Positions 26,458-35,489 of a DNA stretch of 64,000 bases are shown here, piece by piece. A program made the translations under genes and the position numbers. The notes under the pieces are model-generated. The model worked only from the letters and a program-made list of their open reading frames with translations. It searched no databases and had not been told where the DNA came from. The DNA comes from Nonomuraea aurantiaca (GTDB lineage: Bacteria; Actinomycetota; Actinomycetes; Streptosporangiales; Streptosporangiaceae). The stretch's first letter is position 1. Every line of letters starts with the position of its first letter. The DNA lies in contig NZ_JAIWNB010000011.1 in NCBI RefSeq assembly GCF_020215705.1, forward strand, positions 62,001 through 126,000, given 5' to 3'.

Positions 26458-26967
26458 TCAGCGGAAGTTCAGTTCGTACTCGACCTGCTCGATCGGATTG
26501 CCGTCACCGAAATCGTGCTTGCGGACCGCACCCGACTCGGTGAAGCCGCTCTTGGCGTAGAAGCGGCGTGACTGGGGTGTGTCGCGCAGCGTCCACAGAT
26601 GCACCCCGCCGAAGCCCTCCTCGCGCAGCCTGGTCAAGGAGGCGGCGATCAGGACGCCCGCGCTGCCGGTGCCCCATCCGTCCGGGTGGCTGTAGAAGCC
26701 GAAGATCTCCGCATCGCCTGGCCGCGTCGGCGAGGGACCGAAGTAGGAGAAGGTCAGCGGGCGTCCGTCCAGCGCGGCGAGCAGGATGGTGCTTTGCCCG
26801 TCGGCGAGCGTGTCGTGCCACTTCTCGCGTCGGCTCCGTACGGCTTCGGCGAAGTATGCCGGGTCGAAGAAGCCGTCGTAGGCCACCTTCCAGGACTCCG
26901 CGTGGATCTCCCCCACCACGTCTCCGTCATCCGTGGTGGCCTGAAATGTCGTAATACCTTCTGCCAT
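26458..26967 (-). CDS. GNAT-family N-acetyltransferase
   Basis: This 169-residue protein has the GNAT layout. EIHAESWKVAYDGFFDPAYF is the N-terminal alpha1-alpha2 region, then come AEIFGFYSHPDGWGTGSAG (the acetyl-CoA loop appears as GWGTGSAG) and TLRDTPQSRRFYAKSGFTES (motif B). It acetylates an unknown amine. ATG 26967 is chosen because homology begins there; the frame to 27081 adds non-matching residues. The gene lies between two decayed genes, so this block has been rearranged. Confidence 0.78.
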   Translation of the reverse strand: MAEGITTFQATTDDGDVVGEIHAESWKVAYDGFFDPAYFAEAVRSRREKWHDTLADGQSTILLAALDGRPLTFSYFGPSPTRPGDAEIFGFYSHPDGWGTGSAGVLIAASLTRLREEGFGGVHLWTLRDTPQSRRFYAKSGFTESGAVRKHDFGDGNPIEQVEYELNFR

Positions 26968-27084
26968 GAGGTGATTCTTCCATTTGGGCCTGCCGTCGCC
27001 GCCCGGGACCACGGCGGTCCCGGGGCAGGCGGCGCCCGCCCGACTCGCTGGACCAAGCTGGCAGGCAGGCGCCGCGGTCATAGG

Positions 27085-27462
27085 TCAGGCGCCGCGTACC
27101 GCTTCGAAGCGGGCGATGACGTCGGTCCAGTTGATCAGGTCCCACAGTTTCTCGACGTAGTCCGGGCGCACGTTGCGGTACTGCAGGTAGTACGCCTGTT
27201 CCCAGGCGTCGAAGACCAGCAGCGGGGTGGTGTTCATGCCGACGTTACCGTGGTGGTCGTAGACCTGCTCGACCACCAGGCGACGTCCCAGCGGCTCCCA
27301 GGCCAGCACCCCCCAGCCCGAACCCTGCACGGTCGCGGTGGCCGTGGTGAGCTGCTTGGCGAAGGCGTCGAAGGAGCCGAAGTGCTCGTCGATGACCGCA
27401 CCCAGCTCGCCGTCGGGACGGTCGCCGCCGTCCGGGGACAGGTTCTGCCAGAAGATCGTGTG
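27085..27462 (-). pseudogene. Fe/Mn superoxide dismutase, N-terminally truncated
   Basis: From HTIFWQNLSPDGG to the C-terminus this is a Fe/Mn-type superoxide dismutase (GSGWGVLAWEPLG, VGMNTTPLLVFDAWEQAYY, WDLINWTDV). The first ~70 residues, including the first metal ligand His, are missing. The ligand motif DxWEH reads DAWEQ, so another His is replaced by Gln. The in-frame segment just upstream (SSLGYLHIYR) is unrelated and follows the stop of the DUF6300-like gene. It should be inactive. Confidence 0.8.
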
Positions 27463-27507
27463 CTCGCAATAACGATATATGTGCAAGTAGCCGAGCGAGG
27501 AGTCGCC

Positions 27508-27852
27508 CTACAGGTCGCCGCGCCGCCACCGCCCGATCTCGGCCTTCCACGCCTGCTCGTCCAAGCGGGGCACCGACACGTTCCGGGCCCACGCCGCCAG
27601 CAGCAGCGCGAGCTCCTCGTCCCCATGGTCGGCCTTGCCGTGGACGTGGAACCACGTGATCAGCGGCGCCGCGTGCGGCGTGTTCTCGTCGCAGGCAGGG
27701 CAGAGCACGACCCCGGTACGGCCGTGCACCCACCCTCCGCCGGCGTTGGCCCAGCCGTACGGTACCCGCGCCGACAGCAGCGCTTCGCCTTCGCAGCGCG
27801 GGCACCTGGCCGGCTCCGCAGTCGAGACGACCTCGATCCGCCGTTGGGTCAC
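27508..27852 (-). CDS. DUF6300-like zinc-ribbon protein
   Basis: This 114-residue protein has two Cys pairs, ARCPRCEGEALLS and VVLCPACDENTP, forming a probable zinc ribbon around PYGWANAGGGWVHG. The tail HVHGKADHGDEELALLLAAW is helical. The features match my memory of the actinobacterial DUF6300 family, of unknown function. GTG 27852 overlaps the dnaE stop (CTGTGACC), so translation is coupled to dnaE. Confidence 0.7.
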   Translation of the reverse strand: MTQRRIEVVSTAEPARCPRCEGEALLSARVPYGWANAGGGWVHGRTGVVLCPACDENTPHAAPLITWFHVHGKADHGDEELALLLAAWARNVSVPRLDEQAWKAEIGRWRRGDL

Positions 27853-30800
27853 AGCATGATGGCTTCCGGCCCGAACAGCTGCTTCACGTCCGCGGCGAAG
27901 CTCGGCTCGGCGTTGACCGAGAACTCCGGCAGAGCGCACACCAGGGTCTTCCCGCTCAGCCGCTGCACGTTGATCCGCAGCGGCACGTTGCCCTGGTGCA
28001 GCTTCAGTACGTTACGGAGCTCTTCCACGACTTGCTGCGTGAGGCGTTCCTCGCGGACCTGGATGGTGACGGGATGTCCGGAATCGCTGGTGATGCCGGA
28101 CACGTCGAGCGGCGTGAGATCCTGCGCGAAGACGCTGATGGCGCCGTCCCGGTTGTTGATCTGGCCGCCGACCGACACCACGACGTCGCCGCGCAGCTCC
28201 GGGGCGTACAGCTCGTAGCTCTTGGGGAAGAACAGGCACTCGATGGCCGCGTCCATGTCCTCGACGGTGACGATCGCCCACACGTTGCCGGCCTTGTTGA
28301 CCCGCTTGTCGACCTTGGTGATGAGACCGCACACCCGTACGTCACCGCGGTCGTCACGGCCGCTTTCGAGCAGTTCGGCGATGGTGGTGTCCCGGTTGCG
28401 GGCCAGCAGCCGCTCGGTGCCCGCCAAAGGGTGGTCCGACACGTACAGGCCGAGCATCTCCCGCTCGAAGTCCAGCAGCGTCTTCTTGTCCCACTCCATG
28501 TCGGGGATCTGGACGGAGAAGGCCGCCTCACCCTCGTCGTCGCTCGGGCCGCCGAACAGGGAGTCCTGGCCGTGGGCCTCGTTCTTCTTGATGTCGATGA
28601 CCGAGTCGACCGCCTGCTCGTGCACCATGAGCAGGGCCTTGCGCTGGTGGCCGAGCGAGTCGAACGCGCCCGCCTTGATCAGCGATTCGATGACCCGCTT
28701 GTTGCAGGCCGTCAACGGCACCTTGCTGAGGAAGTCATTGAAGTGCTCGTAGCGGCCCTTCTCGGCGCGGGCCTTGACGATGCCCTCCACCACGTTCTCC
28801 CCGACGTTACGGACCGCGCCCATGCCGAAGCGCACCTGGGTGTCGCCGACGGCGACGAAGTCGAGCTGGCTGTCGTTCACGTCCGGCGGCAGGACCTGGA
28901 TGCCCATCTTGCGGCATTCGGCAAGGTAGACGCCGGCCTTGTCCTTGTCGTCACCCACTGAGGTGAGCAGGGCGGCCATGTACTCGGCCGGGTAGTTGGC
29001 CTTCAGGTAGGCGGTCCAGTAAGCGACCAGACCGTATCCGGCGGTGTGGGACTTGTTGAAGGCGTATCCGGAGAACGGCAGCATGACGTCCCACAGCGCC
29101 TGGATCGCCTCGTCGCTGTAGTTGTTGGCGCGCATGCCCGCCTGGAAGTTGGCGTACTCGGCGTCCAGGATCTCCTTCTTCTTCTTACCCATGGCCCGGC
29201 GCAGCAGGTCGGCGCCGCCCAGCGTGTAGCCCGCCAGCTCACGGGCCACGGCCATGATCTGCTCCTGGTAGACGAGCAGGTGGAAGGTGGGGCCGAGGAT
29301 GGGTTCGAGCGCTTCCTTGAGCTCGGGGTGGATGGGCTCGATGTCCTGGCGGGCGTTCTTGCGGTGCGCGTAGTTGGTGTGCGCGTTGGCGGCCATCGGG
29401 CCAGGCCGGTAGAGGGCGAGCACTGCGGCGATGTCCTCGAACCGGGTGGGCTCCATCAGCCGCAGCAGCTGCCGCATCGGGCCGCCGTCGAGCTGGAAGA
29501 CGCCCAGGGTGTCGCCGCGGGCCAGCAGCTCGTACGTGGTCTTGTCATCGAGGGGCAGCGTCAGCGTGTCGAGCTCCACGCCCCGGTTCTGCTTGATGAT
29601 CTTGATGGCGTGGTCGATGATGCCCAGGTTGCGCAGGCCCAGGAAGTCCATCTTGATCAGGCCCATGTCTTCACAGCTCGGGTAGTCGAACCCGGTGATG
29701 ATCACCTTGTCCTTGTCCCGCATGTGCATGGGGATCAGGTCCAGCAGGGGCGCCGAGGACAGGATGACCGCCGCCGCGTGCACGCCCGTGCCACGGATCA
29801 GACCCTCGATGCCGCGGCCGGTGTCGATCACCTTGCGCACGTCCTGGTCGTTCTCGTACAGGGCGCGGATCTCGGCGCCTTCGACGTAACGGGGGTGGTC
29901 CTCGTTGAACATGTCCGCCAGCGGGACGCCCTTGCCCATGACGTCCGGCGGCATCGCCTTGGTGATCTTGTCGCCCATCACGAACGGGTAGCCCAGGATG
30001 CGGGAGGCGTCCTTGACGGCGGCCTTCGCCTTGATCGTGCCGAAGGTGTTGACCTGCGCGGTGGCCTCGCTGCCGTACTTCTGGGTCACGTACTGGACCA
30101 TGCGGTCGCGCTGGCGGTCGTCGAAGTCGAGGTCGATGTCGGGCGGGCTGATGCGCTCGGGGTTCAGGAACCGCTCGAACAGCAGGCCGTGCTCCAACGG
30201 GTCGAGCTCGGTGATGCGCGTCGCGTAGGCGACGATCGAGCCGGTGGCGCTACCACGGCCGGGCCCCACCGCGATGCCGTTGTCGCGGGCGTGCCGGCAG
30301 ATGTCGGCGACGACCAGGAAGTAGGAGGAGAAACCGAGCGGGCCGATGACCTTCATCTCGGTCTCGTACCGCTCCATGACCTCGGCCGGGACGGGGGTGC
30401 CGTAACGCATCTCCAGGCCGCGTTCGACCTCCTTGCGCAGCCAGGACTCCTGCGTCTCGCCCTCGGGGACGTCCGGATATTGGGGCATCCGGTCCACGTA
30501 CGCGAACACATCGCTGTAGTCGCCCACCATCTCGGCCACGAGCAGCGTGTTGTCACACGCTTCGGGCAGGTCGGCGAACAGCCTGCGCATCTCGTCAGCG
30601 CTCTTGAGGTAATAGCCCGACCCGTTGAACCGGAACCGGTTGGGGTCGTCCTTGTTCTTGCCCACGCCGACGCACAGGAGGCTGTCGTGCGCGTCGGCCT
30701 GGTCCTCGGTCACATAGTGGCTGTCGTTGGTGACCAGCAGCGGAATGTCGAGCTGCTTGGCCAGCCGCAGCAGGTCGGCCCGGACCTCCCGCTCGATGTC

Positions 30801-31400
30801 GATGCCGTGGTCCATCAGCTCCAGGAAGTAGTTGTCCTTGCCGAAGATCTCCTGGTATTCGCCGGCGACCCTGACCGCCTCGTCGTACTGACCGAGCCGG
30901 ATCCGGGTCTGCACCGCACCGGACGGGCAGCCGGTGGTGGCGATGATGCCGTTCGAGTATTGGGAGATCAGGTCCTGGTCCATCCGGGGCTTGGAGTAGT
31001 AGCCCTCGAACGAGGCCAAGGACGACAGCTTGAACAGATTGCGCAGTCCATTCGCGTCCTTGGCCCACATGGTCATGTGGGTGAACCGGCCACCGCCGGA
31101 GACGTCCTTGCCGCCTTCGCCGTCCGCCACACCGGTCTCAGCTCGCGACCCCCAGAAGACCGGCTTCTTCACGAACCGGTTCTCCGGCGCCACGTAGGCC
31201 TCGATGCCCACGATGGGCTTGACGGGGCTGTCCTTGGCGACCTTCTGGAACTCGTACGCCCCGAACATGTTGCCGTGATCGGACATCGCGATCGCCGGCA
31301 TCTCGAGGCGGGCGGCCTCCTTGAACAGCGGCTTCATCTTCGCCGCCCCGTCAAGCATGCTGTACTCAGTGTGGACGTGCAGATGTACGAAGGACTTGCT
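27849..31400 (-). CDS. dnaE: DNA polymerase III alpha subunit
   Basis: This 1183-residue protein is the replicative polymerase catalytic subunit. The N-terminal PHP domain begins FVHLHVHTEYSMLDG with MSDHGNMFG following. The polymerase active-site aspartates are in SPPDIDLDFDDRQRD near residue 420. TGVHAAAVILS, YRPGPMAAN, VYQEQIMAVAREL and AFNKSHTAGYGLVAYWTAYL are strongly conserved blocks, and an OB fold (DVRVCGLITKVDKRVNKAG) precedes the tau-binding end. GTG 31400 is preferred because AGGGGAACG lies directly upstream; the frame to 31439 has no site. The stop overlaps the DUF6300-like gene. Confidence 0.97.
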   Translation of the reverse strand, partial: SKSFVHLHVHTEYSMLDGAAKMKPLFKEAARLEMPAIAMSDHGNMFGAYEFQKVAKDSPVKPIVGIEAYVAPENRFVKKPVFWGSRAETGVADGEGGKDVSGGGRFTHMTMWAKDANGLRNLFKLSSLASFEGYYSKPRMDQDLISQYSNGIIATTGCPSGAVQTRIRLGQYDEAVRVAGEYQEIFGKDNYFLELMDHGIDIEREVRADLLRLAKQLDIPLLVTNDSHYVTEDQADAHDSLLCVGVGKNKDDPNRFRFNGSGYYLKSADEMRRLFADLPEACDNTLLVAEMVGDYSDVFAYVDRMPQYPDVPEGETQESWLRKEVERGLEMRYGTPVPAEVMERYETEMKVIGPLGFSSYFLVVADICRHARDNGIAVGPGRGSATGSIVAYATRITELDPLEHGLLFERFLNPERISPPDIDLDFDDRQRDRMVQYVTQKYGSEATAQVNTFGTIKAKAAVKDASRILGYPFVMGDKITKAMPPDVMGKGVPLADMFNEDHPRYVEGAEIRALYENDQDVRKVIDTGRGIEGLIRGTGVHAAAVILSSAPLLDLIPMHMRDKDKVIITGFDYPSCEDMGLIKMDFLGLRNLGIIDHAIKIIKQNRGVELDTLTLPLDDKTTYELLARGDTLGVFQLDGGPMRQLLRLMEPTRFEDIAAVLALYRPGPMAANAHTNYAHRKNARQDIEPIHPELKEALEPILGPTFHLLVYQEQIMAVARELAGYTLGGADLLRRAMGKKKKEILDAEYANFQAGMRANNYSDEAIQALWDVMLPFSGYAFNKSHTAGYGLVAYWTAYLKANYPAEYMAALLTSVGDDKDKAGVYLAECRKMGIQVLPPDVNDSQLDFVAVGDTQVRFGMGAVRNVGENVVEGIVKARAEKGRYEHFNDFLSKVPLTACNKRVIESLIKAGAFDSLGHQRKALLMVHEQAVDSVIDIKKNEAHGQDSLFGGPSDDEGEAAFSVQIPDMEWDKKTLLDFEREMLGLYVSDHPLAGTERLLARNRDTTIAELLESGRDDRGDVRVCGLITKVDKRVNKAGNVWAIVTVEDMDAAIECLFFPKSYELYAPELRGDVVVSVGGQINNRDGAISVFAQDLTPLDVSGITSDSGHPVTIQVREERLTQQVVEELRNVLKLHQGNVPLRINVQRLSGKTLVCALPEFSVNAEPSFAADVKQLFGPEAIML

Positions 31401-31541
31401 CACCCGTTCCCCTAACGTTGCGCCCCGGCCCGACTGCACGCATGAGCCTATTCCGTCCCGTGAGGCTGTTGGGGCATTGAACCCAAGGGGCAGACACCCT
31501 GTGCCGGGCTGTTGCCAGAGTGCAATGCGGCTCGCGGAAGG

Positions 31542-32528
31542 TCAGCCCTTTCCGTTGGCGGCGCACCAGCCGGACCACGTGGTGGCGCCCTTGCCCAGCT
31601 GCTTGTTGTAGAAGGAGCTCCAGGAGTTCTCGCTCGGGCCGGGCGCGGTGGGAGCGGCCTTGAAGAGCGGGTAGGCGGCGTCGACCTCCGCCCGCAGCCA
31701 CGGCTCGATGTCCAGGTAGGAATCCAGCGACCAGCTGCGGGCGTGGTAGGTCAGCTGGCCGCGGACGCCGGTCTCCGGCAGGCACATGAACGGCGCCCAC
31801 GGGCTCGTCCTGGCCCAGCTGATCTTGGTGTCCATGGCGCCCTTGGGGACGGTGCCCGCGACCGTACGGGCCGCGACCTCGCGATCGTCGACGTAGAAGT
31901 CGAACATCTCCTGGGCCGCGTAGACGCCGTTCACCAGGCCGAACTGCTCGCCCAACGTGGCCCCGAAGTCGGTGCGTACCGGGATGTCGCTGGTCCACTC
32001 GGTCTCGTCGTGCATCTGCCGCAGGGGCGGGCCGACGTAGGAGGAGGTGACGTTGAACGGGCCGAAGTTCACCGTGTCGTTGTTGATCGGGACGACGGGG
32101 TAGGTGCGCTGGTCGATCGGGTTCTTCCACTCCCGCAGGATCTTCGTGGGGTCGGCGGGGTCGGTGTAGAAGACGATCTCGCGGGAGAGCTGGTAGAGCT
32201 GCGTGGTGCCGGGCGCCCGGTACAGCCGCCGGATGTTGTAGCCCTCGATGTTGAACAGTTTCTGGCCATGGCGCAGCTGCGGATCGTAGGCGTTGCCCTC
32301 GATGTTGGCGTAGACGGCTCCCGAGATCCGGAAGACCATGTCCCGCCCGTCCGGCCGCCCATTGGTCTGCAGGGACAGCAGCCCGCTCTTGTCCGTGACC
32401 GTCTTGTAGACCGGCCCCGGATATGTCGGATCCTCTGTCTGCTGTTCCGCTGCTGCACCGGGGATGGCGACGCACACGAACAGCGCGGTGAGGGCCGCGG
32501 ACAGAGTCAAGCCACGACGCTTGGACAA
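31542..32528 (-). CDS. Secreted DUF1838-like protein
   Basis: This 328-residue protein has a signal peptide (LSKRRGLTLSAALTALFVC, cleavage near GAAA). The mature part resembles DUF1838: FRISGAVYANIEGNAYDPQ, REIVFYTDPADPTKILREWKNP and late TYHARSWSLDSYLDIEPWL. Function is unknown. TTG 32528 has GGGAG five bases upstream and begins the signal peptide; an ATG at 32597 would add 23 residues that hide it. The gene is divergent from the SRPBCC gene. Confidence 0.75.
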   Translation of the reverse strand: MSKRRGLTLSAALTALFVCVAIPGAAAEQQTEDPTYPGPVYKTVTDKSGLLSLQTNGRPDGRDMVFRISGAVYANIEGNAYDPQLRHGQKLFNIEGYNIRRLYRAPGTTQLYQLSREIVFYTDPADPTKILREWKNPIDQRTYPVVPINNDTVNFGPFNVTSSYVGPPLRQMHDETEWTSDIPVRTDFGATLGEQFGLVNGVYAAQEMFDFYVDDREVAARTVAGTVPKGAMDTKISWARTSPWAPFMCLPETGVRGQLTYHARSWSLDSYLDIEPWLRAEVDAAYPLFKAAPTAPGPSENSWSSFYNKQLGKGATTWSGWCAANGKG

Positions 32529-32666
32529 GGGTGCTCCCGGGATGCTGAGGGGGTGGCAGTGATCGTGCTGATCATCCCAGGTGACGTTCGTGATCATTCC
32601 GCGCTTCCCGGCGGTAAGAAATCTGACCACAATTCTCGGACAGAACTCGCAGGTACGGGAGGCCAG

Positions 32667-33107
32667 GTGTCGAGCAGCGTGCTGACCCACGAATTTCACG
32701 TGGACGCCACACCGGAGAAGGTGTTCGAGCACCTGACGACTCCGGAGAGCTACATCGGCCTGTCCCCCCTCGTGGTCGCCGTCAGCGATGTGGACCGCTC
32801 CGAGGCCGGCGTGATCCGGTACATAGCGGTGGAGCGTTTCCGGTTTTTGCGGATCTTCACCTACGACAACGCGATCGACGTGGCCCTCCACACGAACGGA
32901 CTGTCCGTCCACGGCGAGGTGCGGAGCCCTGGACGCATTCGCATGGCCTACCGCTTCGACCTCGAACCGGACGGCACCGGCACCCGGATGAGCGACCGGC
33001 TCGACCTGACGGCGCCGTGGCTCCTGGCCGGGTTCGCCGCCGGCCAGGCGCGCAACGTCCAGCTCGCCCGCGCTCGGATCCTGGCAGCGCGGCTGTCTCG
33101 TAAGTAG
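32667..33107 (+). CDS. SRPBCC-fold (polyketide cyclase/START-like) protein
   Basis: This 146-residue protein starts SSSVLTHEFHVDATPEKVFEH, the typical first strand and helix of the START-like SRPBCC fold. It continues with VIRYIAVERFRFLRIFTYD and a long C-terminal helix. These proteins bind hydrophobic ligands in a central cavity; no ligand can be predicted. GTG 32667 has GGAGG four bases upstream, slightly close; GTG 32679 is an alternative. Confidence 0.7.
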   Translation: MSSSVLTHEFHVDATPEKVFEHLTTPESYIGLSPLVVAVSDVDRSEAGVIRYIAVERFRFLRIFTYDNAIDVALHTNGLSVHGEVRSPGRIRMAYRFDLEPDGTGTRMSDRLDLTAPWLLAGFAAGQARNVQLARARILAARLSRK

Positions 33108-33118
33108 GTCCTCGGTTG

Positions 33119-33336
33119 TCAGGCGCAGGTGTATCCGGACGGAAGTGCGGTGTCGCCGTTGAGGCGGCTCGCCTGGAATCCGGCGTTGGTGGCGCTGGCT
33201 CCGGGGGGGGGAGGGTGCCGTTGTGGGCGACGTTTCTGATGGTCACGGTCTGTCCGCTGACGGTGAGGGCGCCGTTCCACGAGCCGGTCACCGTATGCCC
33301 GGCCGGCAGCGTGAAGGTGACCGTCCATTTCCGCCC
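33119..33336 (-). pseudogene. CBM2 cellulose-binding domain remnant, frameshifted at a G9 run
   Basis: One minus frame reads WTVTFTLPAGHTVTGSW and TVTIRNVAHNGTLPP, and another continues GASATNAGFQASRLNGD to SGYTCA and a stop. Together they form the second half of a family-2 carbohydrate-binding module, including the C-terminal Cys. The two frames meet at a run of nine G (plus strand, about 33201-33209). The first strands of the module are not recognisable. It lies downstream of the GH54 gene and may be what remains of another secreted glycanase. Confidence 0.65.
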
Positions 33337-33439
33337 ATCCCGTCGCCGCAAGTCCGAAACTTTCACCTGCGACGGTCTGGGAGAACGGCGAGGAGCCGCC
33401 CCCAAGGACCGGGGACGGCTCCATTCAGATGGCCGACAT

Positions 33440-35005
33440 CTATGCCCAGGATTGTTCGACGATCCAGCTCACGTCGTCGGCCCATGAGGTGGCGCTGTCG
33501 AAGGTGTTCGAGCCGCCATTGCTGGCGATGTAGACGATGTTGCTGTAGTGGCGGATGAACCGGCTCGGGAAGTTGTACGAGGCGAGCGAGGTGCCCTGAC
33601 CGCTCTTGCCGGTCTGCGGACAGAAGGTGGCGTCGGCTGCGAACAGTGAGCTGCCGTCGTTGTGCTGCCGGTACAGCTGGTAGTTCTGGTGTCGCAGGTA
33701 GTCGCCGGGGTAGTTCCTCGACTCGAAGGACACGCACGATCCGCTGGCCAGACCGGCGCGCACGATCCACGAGGCGTCGCTCTTGTCGAGAGACGAGCTG
33801 GCCGAGGTGATCCCCGACGTGATGACCTGGTCGTTCTGGTGCCGGATGTAGCGGTCGGTGCAGCAGGACGTCGTAGCGCGCAGCGAAATGGACGAGCCGG
33901 GGGTGAGCGTTCCGCCGGGGTTGCCGCCGCTCGACGGCGAGTATCCGGCGGCGACGATGCCGGCCTGGACCGCGTTCTCGGTGGCGTCCGACGGATAGCC
34001 GGACGTCATCACGCCTTCATAGAAGGTGCCGGCGGAGCCGTGGCTGTTGTCGCCGCCGATCCCGAGGATGATGGCGCCTTCCTTCTTCATCGGGTTGTAG
34101 CCCGCGACGTTGGGGCGCGCTCCGTTGTAGTACGTCGACAGGTTGCCCGACTGCGCGTTGCCGGCCCGGATCGACCAGTGGTTCGGCTCGCCCTTGATGA
34201 TGGCGGTCAGATACCGGTGGTTCACGGTGGGGTCGTTCGCGTTGTAACCCGGGTTAACTCCGGAGAACAGGCCGTTCTCGAGATCGGCCATGACCCAGGG
34301 GCCGTTGCCCGTGCCGTAGCCCCACACCTTGATGTTGCCGAAGTAGATGGCCTCCATGGTGCCGTTGCCGTTGTCACGGCTGTTGGTCTCGGCGTTGCCG
34401 TAGTCGAAGCAGCAGCCGCCGTTGTAGTGCGTGCCGTCGAAGACCGCGTACATCCCCTCAGGCTGATCGCCCTTCGCGACGCCATTGGTGTTGTTGTTGC
34501 GGTAGCCGGTGCCGGGAGCCACGTAGACGCCGTACGCCTTGTGCCCGTTGATCATCGTCGGCGCGGCGGTCGCGTTCGCGAGGTTGTCGTACCCGCCCGG
34601 CGCCGGGCCGGAGAACCCGCCGGGGGGCGCCTGGGTGAGGTTGTTACCCCGGCCAGACTGGTCGTAAATGATGGTGATGAGGCAGGTCGTACCCGCACAG
34701 AACGAGTCCTGCGTGGCGGCGTTGGCGTAGCCGCCCGCGCTGAGGACGCCGATGTTCCTGGTGGTGTTGTCCGAGGAACGGCGCACCTGGTAGAGCGATC
34801 CGTTGTAGGTGCCGTACAGAGCGCGGGTCGTACTGTGCGCCGCGACGCACGGGGTGCCGCCGGCGGCGTAGATGTCACACGACAGCGACGTCGCGGCCTG
34901 GGACGGCGTGGAGACCCCGGCCAGGAGGCCGGCGGCGAGCGCGACGGCCGCACCCGCGGAAAGCAGTACTTTTTTAAGCCGCCGTAATGGGGACCGAACA
35001 ATCAT
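33440..35005 (-). CDS. GH54 alpha-L-arabinofuranosidase with CBM42
   Basis: This 521-residue secreted enzyme has a signal peptide (residues 1-37, cleavage near SQAA), a GH54 catalytic domain to about residue 350 and a CBM42 beta-trefoil after a Gly/Ser linker. By alignment with the Aspergillus AbfB family, Glu243 in MADLENGLFSG is the nucleophile and Asp319 in GIGGDN the acid/base. The trefoil repeats carry RYIRHQN, DYLRHQN and RFIRHYS, the arabinose-binding motif. It releases arabinofuranose from hemicellulose. ATG 35005 has AGAGG upstream. A LacI-type operator lies about 150 bases upstream. Confidence 0.93.
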   Translation of the reverse strand: MIVRSPLRRLKKVLLSAGAAVALAAGLLAGVSTPSQAATSLSCDIYAAGGTPCVAAHSTTRALYGTYNGSLYQVRRSSDNTTRNIGVLSAGGYANAATQDSFCAGTTCLITIIYDQSGRGNNLTQAPPGGFSGPAPGGYDNLANATAAPTMINGHKAYGVYVAPGTGYRNNNTNGVAKGDQPEGMYAVFDGTHYNGGCCFDYGNAETNSRDNGNGTMEAIYFGNIKVWGYGTGNGPWVMADLENGLFSGVNPGYNANDPTVNHRYLTAIIKGEPNHWSIRAGNAQSGNLSTYYNGARPNVAGYNPMKKEGAIILGIGGDNSHGSAGTFYEGVMTSGYPSDATENAVQAGIVAAGYSPSSGGNPGGTLTPGSSISLRATTSCCTDRYIRHQNDQVITSGITSASSSLDKSDASWIVRAGLASGSCVSFESRNYPGDYLRHQNYQLYRQHNDGSSLFAADATFCPQTGKSGQGTSLASYNFPSRFIRHYSNIVYIASNGGSNTFDSATSWADDVSWIVEQSWA

Positions 35006-35154
35006 GATTGAACCTCTGCCTTTCAGGGGGCGTCGCTATATTCCAGGCACAGGTCACCAACGAAAGATGCGAAGGACGCCGCCGTGCGGCCGTGCGCACA
35101 GCGACATGCCTACCGACCTGCGACATCGCGACAGGGACGGAAAGGAGGTTATTT

Positions 35155-35168
35155 TGTTAGCGCTAACA
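35155..35168. promoter_or_regulatory. LacI-type operator upstream of the arabinofuranosidase gene
   Basis: TGTTAGCGCTAACA is a perfect 14-base palindrome with the central CG typical of LacI/GalR-family operators controlling glycan-degradation genes in actinobacteria. It is flanked by T-rich sequence unlike its GC-rich surroundings, 150 bases before the GH54 start. No intact LacI gene is adjacent; a C-terminal LacI fragment lies 9 kb away. Confidence 0.75.
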
Positions 35169-35399
35169 TTTTTGGCTGCTATAAGACCTCCAGAGACGCG
35201 CTTATGGGTTGACTGGCTCACTATGGATCGGAAGCCTATGTTGCGTCAAGGTTTCGGCAGAGTTATGCGACTACTGCGCAGCCGACGCCCTGGACACTCT
35301 TCGCAAGGCCGGTTGTCGTAGGTGTCGTAAGCGCTCCGCGTCCGCTCACGCTGCTGAGCGGCGGTGCGGGCGGTCATCGCACTCCTGTCCGTACGTTAG

Positions 35400-35439
35400 G
35401 CACCTCGAGGTGCGTACTTCCCATTAGAGAGCAACTCTC
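35400..35439. promoter_or_regulatory. Palindromes before the quinone-oxidoreductase-like gene
   Basis: GCACCTCGAGGTGC (35400-35413) is a perfect palindrome, and GAGAG-CAA-CTCTC (35427-35439) a second inverted repeat. Both lie 50-90 bases before the ATG at 35490 and could bind a MarR/HxlR-type repressor; the regulator is unknown. Confidence 0.45.
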
Positions 35440-35489
35440 CGTAGGGTCGTTCACGTCCTGAAACCCCTTGGGAACCTTGGAGAGATCTC

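Larger units (their letters stand above)
35006..35489. other. Divergent regulatory region between GH54 and oxidoreductase genes
   Basis: These 484 bases hold two regulatory sites listed separately (35155-35168 and 35400-35439). A 72-codon frame at 35209-35427 is Cys/Arg-rich without a ribosome site and I do not call it. Confidence 0.55.

Noticed and set aside
29046..31415. A 789-codon plus-strand frame
   Set aside because: It lies antisense within dnaE, whose conserved motifs are unmistakable on the minus strand.
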